From contig JADIXX010000008.1 of NCBI GenBank assembly GCA_016705575.1, positions 1 through 64,000 of the forward strand: 64,000 nucleotides of DNA, written 5' to 3'. The stretch comes from Candidatus Aalborgicola defluviihabitans. GTDB lineage: Bacteria; Pseudomonadota; Gammaproteobacteria; Burkholderiales; Burkholderiaceae_C. The notes under the pieces are model-generated. The model saw only the letters and a program-made list of their open reading frames with translations. It was not told the DNA's origin and did no database searches. Positions 9,077 through 18,132 of the stretch are shown here, piece after piece. A program made the translations under genes and the position numbers. Each line of letters opens with the position of its first letter. Within the stretch, counting starts at the first letter, position 1.

Positions 9077-11347
9077 ATGGGCAACCTCTTTCAACAACCG
9101 CCACGCAAAGACGACCCGGCTGCAGCCTCCGGTCTGCACCCGGACGCCGTCAACGCGGCCGCCGCCAGCTTTGCCGCCCTGACCTACAAACTCGACTACC
9201 TGTCTCCCGAAGATCTGGAAAAAGTCCGCCAGGCCTACCGGTTTGCCGACGTAGCCCATCTAGGCCAGTTGCGCAACAACGGTGAGCCCTACATCACCCA
9301 CCCGATTGCCGTTGCCGCCCAGTGCGCCGAATGGAAGATCGACGCCCAAGCGCTGATGGCCGCCTTGCTGCACGATGCATTGGAGGACTGCGGCGTTACC
9401 AAGGGCGAACTGATCGAGCGTTTCGGCTCGCCGGTGGCCGAGTTGGTGGACGGTCTAACCAAACTGGACAAGCTGCAGGTTCAACACCCGCGAAGAAAAC
9501 CAGGCCGAATCGTTCCGCAAAATGCTGCTGGCCATGGCGCGTGATGTGCGCGTCATCCTGATCAAGCTGGCAGACCGCTCCCACAATATGCGCACCCTGG
9601 GCGATGTGCCCCGCTCCAAATGGGCGCGCATTGCCTCGGAAACACTGGAAATTTACGCACCTATTGCGCACCGTTTAGGCCTGAACGAGACCTACCGCGA
9701 GTTGCAGGACCTGTCATTTCGCTACCTGCACCCCTGGCGCTACACCACCCTGACCAAGGCGGTGACCAAAGCCCGGAAGCCGGCGCCGCGACCTGATCCA
9801 GAAAGTGCGCAAAGAAGTGGAAGCGGCCTTTGCCGCAGCAGGCATCAACGTTCGTATCGCTGGGCGGGAAAAATCGCTGTACTCCATTTACAAGAAGATG
9901 AACATCAAGCATCTGAGCTTTGCCCAGGTGACTGACATATACGGCTTTCGGGTCATCGTGCCCACCGTCATCGAGTGCTACACCGCGCTGGGCGTGCTGC
10001 ACCAGTTGTACAAAACCGTTGCCGGGCAAATTCAAGGACCACATTGCCATTGCCAAGGTCAACGGCTACCAGTCGCTGCACACCACCCTGGTGGGCCCAT
10101 CAAGCGTGAGCGTGGAGTTCCAGCTGCGCACCGAGGCCATGCATGTAGTGGCCGAATCCGGCGTGGCAGCGCATTGGTTGTACAAGGTCAATGCGCCCGG
10201 CACCGTTGCGGCCGAGCGCTTGGGCAGCCAGTGGCTGCAATCACTGCTCGATATCCAGGACGAAACGCGTGACGCTGCCGAGTTCTGGGACCACGTCAAG
10301 GTGGACCTGTTCCCCGATGCCGTTTACGTGTTCACACCCAAGAGCCAGATCATGGCCATGCCGCGCGGCGCCACGGTGGTGGACTTTGCCTATGCGATCC
10401 ACAGCAATGTCGGCGATCGCACGGTATCTGCCCGCATCAACGGCGATCAGGTGCCATTGCGTACCGAGATCAAGAGTGGTGATGTGGTGGAGGTCATTAC
10501 CGAACCAGATGCCACACCCAACCCCGCGTGGCTGGGCTTCGTGCGCACGGGGCGGGCCCGCTCCAAAATCCGCCACCACCTCAAAACCATGGCCCATACC
10601 GAGTCCGAGGAGTTGGGCGAAAAACTACTGTCCCAGGCATTGCGCGCCGAGGGTATTGACCGTTTTCCAAAAAACGAACCTGATTTTGATCCTATTTGGG
10701 ACAAGTTGCTGCGTTTTACCGGCAGTAAAAGCCGCGAAGAGCTATTGACCGACATCGGCCTGGGTAAACGCATTGCCCATATCGTGGCCAAACGTCTTGT
10801 GCATATGTTGGCCGACAGTGGGCAAAAACCGGATGCGCTGCTACTAACCCGGGAGCGCTTCACCGCGCACGAATCCACTTCGCAGGGTTCCATCACCCTG
10901 GACGGCAGCGAGAACGCCTCCGTGCAGTTCGCCCGCTGTTGCCGCCCCATCCCGGGAGACGAGATTGTGGGTTACCTGGGGCGTGGCGAGGGTCTGGTGG
11001 TACACACCCGCGACTGCCCGGTGGCTAAAAAACTGCTCAACAAAGACGCCGAGCGTTTCATTACGGTCGAATGGTCAGACGAGCCGGTACGCAGCTTTGA
11101 GACCGGCGTGGTTGTCACCGCCAAGAACGGCAAGGGCGTGCTGGCCCAGGTCGCGGCGGCACTGGCTGCCACGGAGGCGGACATTGTGCATATCGACATG
11201 GGGCAGGAGGCTATGCAGGACGATGTGGAATTCCGCTTCGTGATTGCCGTGCGCGATGTCGCCCACCTGACTGCCGCCCTGCGTAACCTAAACCGCTCGC
11301 CTTCGGTGATGTTGGCCGAGCGTCGCAAGGTTTCCTCGCCCGGTTAA
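9077..11347 (+). CDS. spoT: Bifunctional (p)ppGpp synthetase/hydrolase SpoT, three frameshifts
   Basis: Makes and degrades the stringent-response alarmone (p)ppGpp. In order: an HD hydrolase domain with GEPYITHPIAVAAQC and ALLHDALEDCG (metal-binding HDxxED); the LIKLADRSHNMRTL helix; a synthetase domain with GREKSLYSIYKKMNIKH, DIYGFRVIVPT and GYQSLHTTLVGP; a TGS domain (DAVYVFTPKSQIMAMPRGAT); a zinc-finger-like segment with FARCCRPIPGDEIVGYL; and a C-terminal ACT domain. The synthetase motif reads GKFKDH (KxKD, positive type), which fits a bifunctional enzyme rather than RelA. Frames break near 9479 (extra G), 9776 and 10016 (extra A). Expected length is ~755 aa. The second half (10019 on) is intact. 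Confidence 0.95.
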
Positions 11348-11363
11348 GGTGCCGGGGTTCGGG

Positions 11364-11914
11364 TCATGGGGCCGGGTAGCTAACGGACAAAACCTCGATC
11401 TCTTCCACCTTACCGGGCATGATCAACTTGAGTAAATCGCCTGTGCGCGCCTTGAGCAAAGTGCGGGCAATGGGGAAATCCAGCTTACCTCACCCTTGGC
11501 ACTGTTGGCCTCGTCAATACCGGTGATAGTTACCGTGCGCTCGTGGCCGGCCTCATCGGCATAGGTTACGGTTGCGCCGAAGAAAATTTGGTCGTTGCCA
11601 TGGTGCACGGCAGGGTTGGCAATCTCGGCAATCTCCATGCGCTGGGTGAGAAAGCGAATGCGCCGGTCAATCTCTCGCAAGCGCTTCTTGCCGTAAATGT
11701 AGTCGCCGTTTTCTGAGCGATCACCATTGCTGGCCGCCCAATGCACCACATCCACGATCTTTGGGCGCTCAACGTCGATCAGGTCCAGCAATTCGCCCCG
11801 CAGCGCGGCGTAGCCTTGGGGCGTCATGTAATTTTTGCCGCCGACCGGAATAGGAGGCAATTGCAGATCGTCATCATCTGCGTTGTCTGACTCTTTGGTG
11901 AAAGCCTTGTTCAT
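11364..11914 (-). CDS. greB: Transcription elongation factor GreB, one frameshift
   Basis: Rescues backtracked RNA polymerase by stimulating transcript cleavage. MNKAFTKESD is the GreB (not GreA) N-terminus, followed by the acidic DDDD stretch, LPPIPVGGKNYMTPQGYAAL, the coiled-coil hairpin with DRSENGDYIYGKKRLREIDR (acidic tip residues), and the FKBP-like C-terminal domain HERTVTITGIDEANSAKG. An indel near 11488 changes frame. Beyond it DFPIARTLLKARTGDLLKL and EIEVLSVSYPAP finish the protein at TGA 11364-11366. It faces spoT tail to tail. Confidence 0.93.
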
Positions 11915-12009
11915 GTGGCACCCGTGAAGACGGCCCCACTTTTGAGCCGAGATGAACAACACTGGATATGAAAAAGCCCTGAAACATCGCTGTTTCAGGG
12001 CTATCCATT

Positions 12010-12055
12010 TGGTGCGGCTGGCAGGAATTGAACCCACTACCCCTTGGTTCGTAGT
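12010..12055 (-). mobile_element. Attachment-site copy: 3' end of tRNA-Arg (left boundary of the island)
   Basis: Repeats the last ~46 nt of the intact tRNA-Arg(ACG) at 38194-38270, in the same orientation. The two are identical through TGGTGCGGCTGGCAGGAATT and across the core ACCCCTTGGTTCGTAG, with single differences at two positions. Beyond 12055 the match stops, so this is only the anticodon-arm-to-CCA half of a tRNA. This is the usual footprint of a tyrosine-recombinase element inserted at a tRNA 3' end. The integrase gene starts 182 bp away. Confidence 0.88.
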
Positions 12056-12176
12056 CAACACAATTAGTGTTTTTATACATCCAAGCAGCTAAACCAAAAA
12101 GATAAAAACCCATAAAAATCAACAAGTTACAGAGCAACCAGTCCAATAGCGTCCATCGAAGTACAATAACAGTCAC

Positions 12177-12203
12177 CGAGAAACGGCAACCGAACGGCAA
12201 CCA
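12177..12203 (+). repeat. 27-bp direct repeat inside left end of the island
   Basis: Identical, base for base, to 38100-38126 near the right end. It contains the tandem unit ACGGCAACCGA / ACGGCAACCA (two ~10-bp copies of ACGGCAACC). Its position, 122 bp inside the left att copy and 68 bp inside the right, and its tandem form suggest integrase arm-binding sites. The rest of 12056-12236 is AT-rich and shows no gene. Confidence 0.75.
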
Positions 12204-12236
12204 GAAATTGTTTTCGACTAGGTGCAGGAGGACTCA

Positions 12237-13712
12237 ATGGGCATTATCACGGACAAAGAGATGGGGTCAAAACCAAACGGCGCAGACCAGTGGTTCACAG
12301 ACCCGGCACCTCGCGGTGCAGGCCGCTTCCTGGGCCGGATCACGTCCGGCGGTGAACGCTCCTTCTACTTTCGCTACACCACCAGCACCGGCCAGCGCGA
12401 CACCCTTGCTGTGGGTGCCTACGACCCCAAAGGCAGGGAAGGCTATCTGACCCTGGCGGCAGCCCGCGAAAAGGCGGCTGGCTGGTCAAAACAATACAAA
12501 GACGGAGCCCGCGACCTGCGCCAGCACTTTGCCAAGCTTGAGGCCGAACGCTTGCAAGCGAGCGAAGACGCGCGCCAGCAGGCGGACAAAGACAAACGCG
12601 CTGCAGCCACGGCAGAGCAGCAGGCCGAACTGGACCGGCAGCGGCGGCTGACCGTCAAACAGGTGTTCGAGCGCTGGGCCGCTACCGAACTGGCTCCACA
12701 CATCGGCGGCGACGGCAAGCGCATCGGGCGCAAAGACGGCGGGCAGTATGTGCGCGAGCAGTTTGAGCGGCGGGTGTTTGCCACGTTGGGCGGCATCGCC
12801 GTCATGGACGTGCGCAAGGCCGACATCCTTGCCATCCTGGATGCCGTCAAAGCCGAAGGCAAGCTGCGCACCGCCAACATGCTGCTGGCCGACCTCAAGC
12901 AAATGTTTCGCTTCGCCGCCGAGCGTGAAATCATCGAACACAGCCCGATTGAGTTGATCAGCAAACGCAAGGTTGGCGGTAAAGACATAAAGCGCGACCG
13001 GGTGCTGTCAAACGACGAGCTGGCCGCACTGGTCAAGCAACTGCCAACCGCCAACCTCAGCAGGCGCACCGTCCTTGGGCTGTGGTTGATTCTGGCAACC
13101 GGCTGCCGGATCGGTGAACTGATGGGCGCGGTGTGGGCCGATGCCAAGCCCCAGCAGCAGGCATTACAGGCCACGGTAGACGCCCACAACACGGCGCAAA
13201 AGTCTGGCGCAGTGCAACTCGGGTTCGTTGATCTGCAAGCCCGCACTTGGTACCTGCCCACCACCAAGAACCAACGCGATCACCTGATCCACCTGAGCGA
13301 CTTCGCCGTAAAGCAGTTCACCGAGTTAGCCACCCTGCGCGAAGCGGATCGCGTCACCGGCAAGCCCTTGGCATGGGTCTTTCCCGACAGCCGTGGCACG
13401 GGGCCGGTGTGTATCAAGTCCTTCGGCAAGCAACTGGCTGACCGCCAGAGCAGCAAAAGCGCGCGCCTGCAAAACAGAACCAAGTCTGTTGATGCGCTGG
13501 TGCTGGAAGGTGGCCGCTGGACCGCGCACGATCTGCGCCGCACCGCATCAACCCTGATGAGTCAACTAGGCATCTCCAACGACGTGATCAACGAATGCGA
13601 GAACCACATCAAGCAGGGCATGAGTGGCGTCTACATCCAAGACCGGCGCGAGGCTGAACAGGTCAAGGCGTTTGATGCCCTTGGCCAAAGGCTAGCCACC
13701 TTGACAGCCTAA
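12237..13712 (+). CDS. Site-specific tyrosine recombinase (P4-type integrase)
   Basis: Catalyses integration and excision of the island at tRNA-Arg. A 491-aa protein. The N-terminal half has a DUF4102-like arm-binding region (FYFRYTTSTGQRDTLAVG AYDP) and a long charged helix (residues ~90-145). A core-binding domain spans ~150-260 and the catalytic domain follows. Active-site residues seen are Arg291 in GCRIGEL, His431 and Arg434 in HDLRRTAST, and the nucleophile Tyr466 in SGVYIQDRR. ATG 12237 is chosen because AGGAGG lies 6 bases upstream; an earlier GTG at 12222 would overlap this ribosome-binding site. It is the first gene inside the left boundary. Confidence 0.95.
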   Translation: MGIITDKEMGSKPNGADQWFTDPAPRGAGRFLGRITSGGERSFYFRYTTSTGQRDTLAVGAYDPKGREGYLTLAAAREKAAGWSKQYKDGARDLRQHFAKLEAERLQASEDARQQADKDKRAAATAEQQAELDRQRRLTVKQVFERWAATELAPHIGGDGKRIGRKDGGQYVREQFERRVFATLGGIAVMDVRKADILAILDAVKAEGKLRTANMLLADLKQMFRFAAEREIIEHSPIELISKRKVGGKDIKRDRVLSNDELAALVKQLPTANLSRRTVLGLWLILATGCRIGELMGAVWADAKPQQQALQATVDAHNTAQKSGAVQLGFVDLQARTWYLPTTKNQRDHLIHLSDFAVKQFTELATLREADRVTGKPLAWVFPDSRGTGPVCIKSFGKQLADRQSSKSARLQNRTKSVDALVLEGGRWTAHDLRRTASTLMSQLGISNDVINECENHIKQGMSGVYIQDRREAEQVKAFDALGQRLATLTA

Positions 13713-13734
13713 TCATCCGCAGTATCAAACGCTA

Positions 13735-13763
13735 AAGGAGGGGGACAAATTGTCCCCCTCCTT
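13735..13763. terminator. Perfect 14-bp inverted repeat between integrase and defence operon
   Basis: AAGGAGGGGGACAA, one base, then TTGTCCCCCTCCTT. It lies between two convergent genes (integrase plus strand, dndE-herA minus strand), where a bidirectional transcription stop would be expected. No clear T-tract follows on either side, so intrinsic termination is plausible but not proven. The remaining bases up to 13845 show nothing else. Confidence 0.55.
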
Positions 13764-13845
13764 GGCAACGGAGTCATTCACATAAAGTCTTGCAACCCAC
13801 ATGAATGCTAGGTTTCAAGTCCAAGTGCTACCGATATAGCCCTCG

Positions 13846-15333
13846 CTACGAGTAGCTTTTGTAAAACGCCTCAGCCGTGAACTTCACAAAATCCTCGGTT
13901 TTCGCTTGGCTTCGGGCAATTACCTGCCAAGGTTCCAGGCGCGCAATCTCTGTCTGCAACTCCTTCGCCGTTTTGGCGCTGCAACCAAGAATGTCTTGCA
14001 CTGAACCAGCGGCCACGCCGTCACACTGAAAAATGTAGGTAAATTCAAGCAACTCTTGAAAGTTGAAAAACTTTTGTTGGTAGTCGTTGGGTGACTGGCT
14101 GGCGAAGAACACCACAACGCCCTTTGAGCGGCCTTCACGGATGATGCGCTGAAGAAACATGTTCTTCTGCCCCAGGTAGTTGTGGGCCTCATCGATAACA
14201 AGAATGGTTCTGATGGTCCGGCGACCTTCTGTTACCGGGCTATCAGGCAGCGTCGCCATTTCTTTGTACAGCCGCTCGATGACAAGGTAAGCGACCAGCT
14301 CTTTCAGGACCGGCATCGCATGCACGTCAATCAACATGGTGCGGTTTGACACCCTGTCCATTGGCGCACCTTCGGTGCCGTGCCGCCAAAACAAGTCAAA
14401 GTCGGACAAATCGCGCAATACTTCAATCAGGCTATCGTCCTTTTTGCCGTCTTCCTCGTAGGCCGCATTGGCCGCTTCAAGGATGTCGGGGAAATCTGGG
14501 TAGGGTGTTGGCGAACTTGCCCGTTTTGCATAGGATGCCCGAATCGCCTCCGTCAGTGCACCTTTCTGCACCACTCCAAGCTTGCTGTTGATCGACGCAA
14601 AGCTTTCCGCTTTTTCCCGTGCAGACACATTGATGGTATGTTCATCATACGCAGGCAAGATGAACGGATTGATTGGTAGACACTGCCCACCCTGAAGCAG
14701 TCGAAAAGGTTGCACACGCGCTAGCTCCAAGAATCGCGCGTTTTCCACCACATCGCCCTTGTAATCAAAGTAGATGAAATTCGTCTGAAAATTCGACTGG
14801 ATGCGAATGTCGGTCAGGATTTTGAGCAAGAACTGGGTCTTGCCGACGCCGGGCTTGCCCATGATGGCCAAATGCGAATTGGCATGCTTTGTCGTGTTGT
14901 TGAGCTCCATGATTAGCTCGGTCCGATGCAATAAGGTGCGGCCGATAAATATGTCCAGCCCGCTAAGGCGCTGAATCAGCGCATCCCCGCTGCGACCGGT
15001 TTCCTGAAACATCTTCGCCAGCAGTGCGGCACCGCTGTCGATGTGATTCTTGACGATGGATCGGTTTGAAAAGAACTCGTCTTCACTGAACTCCCGCTTG
15101 CCATAGGTATGGGCAATCAGGGTCCGCAAGAAAACTTCGTCTTCTGCAATGAACGTTGGCCGCTTTAACTCCCCCCCGCTGAAGCTGGGGCTGGGCGAAA
15201 CAGCCGCGCCATCTTTCACCAGTGAAAGTGTGAATGCAATTCGGGCCAAGGTTGCCTTTTCCAACTTGGTTTCAAAACGCAGGGCGCTCAGGACCTCATC
15301 GGCCTCGCTTGATGTGTAAAGGCGGTCAGCCAT
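13846..15333 (-). CDS. DndE-like domain fused to HerA-type ATPase
   Basis: A 495-aa protein. Residues 1-~105 resemble DndE: a SSEADEVLSALRF helix, ATLARIAFTLSLVKDG, KRPTFIAEDEVFLRTLIA and VKNHIDSGAALLAK follow the DndE order (LS..A...L..L, ARIA..SL, G-loop, HI..G...L). Residues ~125-495 are a HerA/FtsK-like P-loop ATPase with Walker A MGKPGVGKT (158-166), Walker B ILVIDEAH (~377-384) and FASQSPNDYQQ. HerA ATPases form hexameric DNA pumps, and in Dnd loci a HerA-like protein (DndH/DptH) works in restriction. It is the last gene of the operon and overlaps the dndD stop by 8 nt. The DndE assignment rests on pattern reading, not on a search. Confidence 0.78.
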   Translation of the reverse strand: MADRLYTSSEADEVLSALRFETKLEKATLARIAFTLSLVKDGAAVSPSPSFSGGELKRPTFIAEDEVFLRTLIAHTYGKREFSEDEFFSNRSIVKNHIDSGAALLAKMFQETGRSGDALIQRLSGLDIFIGRTLLHRTELIMELNNTTKHANSHLAIMGKPGVGKTQFLLKILTDIRIQSNFQTNFIYFDYKGDVVENARFLELARVQPFRLLQGGQCLPINPFILPAYDEHTINVSAREKAESFASINSKLGVVQKGALTEAIRASYAKRASSPTPYPDFPDILEAANAAYEEDGKKDDSLIEVLRDLSDFDLFWRHGTEGAPMDRVSNRTMLIDVHAMPVLKELVAYLVIERLYKEMATLPDSPVTEGRRTIRTILVIDEAHNYLGQKNMFLQRIIREGRSKGVVVFFASQSPNDYQQKFFNFQELLEFTYIFQCDGVAAGSVQDILGCSAKTAKELQTEIARLEPWQVIARSQAKTEDFVKFTAEAFYKSYS

Positions 15334-17325
15334 TATTTTTCTCCCAGAAGTACCCCTGCCGGAAAGTAGTCAGTTCCTGCCGTTGATCAAACTCCAGGCT
15401 CGCCGCGCCGCTCAAGCGTGGCTTCAGTGATCGGTAGTAATTGGCATCGATTTCCGTGTCGGTCGAAAGAATAATGACCTGCTCACCCGCGTTCGGAAAA
15501 TAGTTGTTCACAATGTTGTCGCGGTGCGTGCTGTCCAGCCTCGATAGAGGCGTGTCAATGATGATTGGCAGCTTTAGTTCGCTGGTCTGCGCCAGACCCC
15601 ACAAGAGCGATATGGCAAATACTTCCTTCTCGCCAGCCGACAACGCCGACTTGCGAATTTCGTGGCCGTTGCGGTCGGTGATTTTTACCTCGTAGGTCTT
15701 GTCATCGATGGATATGTCTTTGATCAAACCGCTGCGACTGGAGAGCAGCCGGTACATCTCAAAAGTCTTTTCTTGAAGCAAATGCACCTTGTTCTTGCGC
15801 AATCGCACGATGAACTGATTCAACACGCTGGCAATCGAATCACACTCCTCGATGAAATCTGCCTTTTCCTTCGAGACATTGTGCTTTTCGTAAAGTTTCT
15901 CGATTTCCACTTCGATGTCAGCAATGCGCTTGTCCAGAGCCAGAATGTCTTCTTCCACAAGGCGCAGTTGTTCGGTCTTGCGCCCAATCTGCGTCGAACA
16001 GCTCTCCATCATGCCTTGCAATTCGTCAAACAAATCGCGCTCAGTGGGCGTCAGTGCGCCACCCTGGGCAACGCCCTCAAACTGCCGCAACTGCGCTTCT
16101 AAACCGCGCACTTCCTCCAATAGGGGTTTGAGCAGAAACACGTCGCTGCCTTCCAGTGCTTCCATTCGGTTCAATACCCGCGCGGCATCACGGTCCGAAA
16201 GGTCCAGCACCTTGGCCACGTCGGCATTGTGATCGCCCTCTTTCAGCATCCGATAAATGCGACTTTCAAGTTCAGCCATACGATCAGCCGAAAGCTTTTC
16301 GGTATAGATCGGTTCAGGCTCTTCAACTACCCGCACAATGCGTTTCGCAAGCACAGCAGCGTTTTCCTTGATTGCCTCGCCGCTGGCAGACTCCCGCTCA
16401 GCATCAATCTGCCGCCGTATGCCATCGAACAGCTTGCCCGCGATACTGAAGGGCAGCGCCTTTTCACACAAACCGCGAATCTCGCTTTCCACCTGCGCCA
16501 GTCGGTTGGCGGCCAGCACACGCTTTTTCTCCTGTTCGCGCATCACCTCGCGCGACTCAGGCGCAGCATGAAATGTCGCCTCAAAGCGCTTTTTAGATTC
16601 ATCCAACTGCGCCCGGAATCCGCCCAGCTCAGACTGCAACCCGTCCCGCTCCTGGCCCTTGCGTGTCTGCTTGCTCTTCTCGCGCTTCAGCTCGCTTTGT
16701 TTGAACTCCAAGTCCTCATCAGAGATCTCAACGAAGCCTTTGCGCTCTTCCTGCTTGATGTAAATGATGTCGCTTGCCAGCCGGTTGATGTATTGAATCC
16801 CCAGCGCAGCTTCCAGCGAAGATTTCAGACGCACCTCTGAATGGTCATCTGCAGCAATCTCCTGAATCTTTTCCCCGTCAAAGAAAAAGAACTGCGTGAT
16901 ACCGGCGGAATGGCTGCGCGAATGAAGTCCTGCCAAATCTCCTGGTTCTGCACAGAAACACGCTTTCCGTCGCGCACCACCACCAGCCGCTCGGTCAAGT
17001 CGCGCGGTTTGGGGTCACTCACTGCGCCAGCCGTCCAAGAGCGTTTGACAACCAGCTCCGAGCCATCATCCATCTCGATGACGATCTCAAAGGCCACATT
17101 GGCATTGGCCTTGGCTTTTTCGCGGCGGTTGATGTTGCGGTAAATGTCGTCAACCTTGCCACCGTACAGGCAGAAAGTCACCGCCTCCATGATGGATGTC
17201 TTGCCCGCGCCATTCATGCCGCCAATCAAGAAGATGCTGCGGCCATCCTCCCCCACCGGAAAAGCAATCTCAGTAGCGAACTGGAACGACTTGTAATTCT
17301 CTATCGTCAATTTCCGAAATTTCAT
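15326..17325 (-). CDS. dndD: DndD-like SMC/Rad50-family ATPase, one frameshift
   Basis: ABC/SMC-type ATPase. N-terminal Walker A is FLIGGMNGAGKTSIMEAV (residues ~32-49). FFFFDGEKIQEIAADD, a hallmark of DndD, follows the frame break. A long coiled coil runs through the middle (DLEFKQSELKREKSKQTRKG onward). The C-terminal ABC signature is LSAGEKEVFAISLLWGLA, the D-loop/Walker B part IIIDTPLSRLDSTHRDN, then EQVIILSTDTEID. One base is missing near 16908 (CCGCCGG); joining the frames gives IRAAIPAGITQFFFFDG and about 666 aa, the usual DndD length. Its start overlaps the upstream stop as ATGA. In Dnd systems DndD nicks or opens DNA for sulfur insertion, but no DndC or DndB is visible here. Confidence 0.87.
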
Positions 17326-17955
17326 TGCCCCTCCTCATTCAGTTCCCAAATTCCACGCGGTGAACCACGGCGCAGTGCGCCGTCTTGTGTCATTTGAAAG
17401 CGTTCCCATTTGGCATTGTTTTGCCAGGCAGGTTCATTGGTCGCGTCGCGCCATACATCGTCACCAGGCAAGAGCAGGCCCTTCAGTTGGTTGGCCATCT
17501 CCGTTATTACGTCAGACGAACGAGCGCTACCGCCCAACTTCCTCAGTGCGGCCAAAATGCCTTCCCGCAAAACCTTTTGGGGAGTTTTGGGCAACTTCGA
17601 ACGTTTGGCACGGGGCTTAGCGTTGGGTGCGCTAGCGTCTTGGCCCAATCTTTCACGCAAGTCTTTCAAGATGTCTTGAAACTCATCCGCCAGTTGCGCC
17701 AACGCCTGTTTTGCATCGGTATGCAAGGCCAGCGAGGCCGCCAATCGCGTCTTTTCTGCACGCAACGGGTCAGGTACAGCCACGCCAGACTTTCAATTGA
17801 CCAACCGCCTTTGCAATGGCGCGCAACTGGGCTTCTTGTTCGGCAACGGCGGTGTCTTCTGAGCTGGCATCAAGCTGGTCGATCACCTCGCGGCATAGCT
17901 CTACCAGCAGGCTCGGGTCTTTGACGAAGCGAGCGATTTCGTAACCGTCATTCAT
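17322..17955 (-). CDS. Operon protein with C-terminal Mrr-like winged-helix domain, probable frameshift
   Basis: Reads as two overlapping frames: MNDGYEIARFVKDPSLLVEL from 17955 to about 17790, and a C-terminal part to 17322. Removing one A of the AAA run near 17785 joins them as GQLKSGVAVPDPLRAEKTRL, giving ~210 aa; this join is my inference. The middle is a Lys/Arg-rich linker (KPRAKRSKLPKTPQK). The last ~80 residues (LREGILAALRKLGGSARSSD, WQNNAKWERFQM, GSPRGIWEL) look like the N-terminal winged-helix domain of Mrr restriction proteins. A DNA-binding adaptor for the DndD/HerA pair is possible. Its start and stop overlap its neighbours as ATGA. Confidence 0.6.
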
Positions 17956-18132
17956 GCTGGACGCTCCGGCTGACTCTTGAGAATCTCCCGCAGGGCGTCG
18001 TACGCCGGTGCGCCGGTCCTTGAACTCGTAGTCGCGCACGGCGTCCAGCAACTTTAATACCTTGTCAGGGCTAACGCTGTGCTGCTGACACAACTCTTCC
18101 AGCATCCGCGCGTCGTCATTGGAAAGGTTCAT
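17952..18132 (-). CDS. 60-aa DNA-modification-system-associated small protein, frameshifted
   Basis: MNLSNDDARMLEELCQQHSV then SPDKVLKLLDAVRDYEFKDR, two predicted helices. The frame breaks at RTGV. If the original was GTGTAC rather than the GTAC seen near 18000 (two bases missing), it continues YDALREILKSQPERPA and stops at 17952, overlapping the next start as ATGA. It lies directly after the S-subunit gene, overlapping it by ATGA. I recall small proteins of this type beside DNA modification genes; the molecular role is unknown. Confidence 0.6.
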
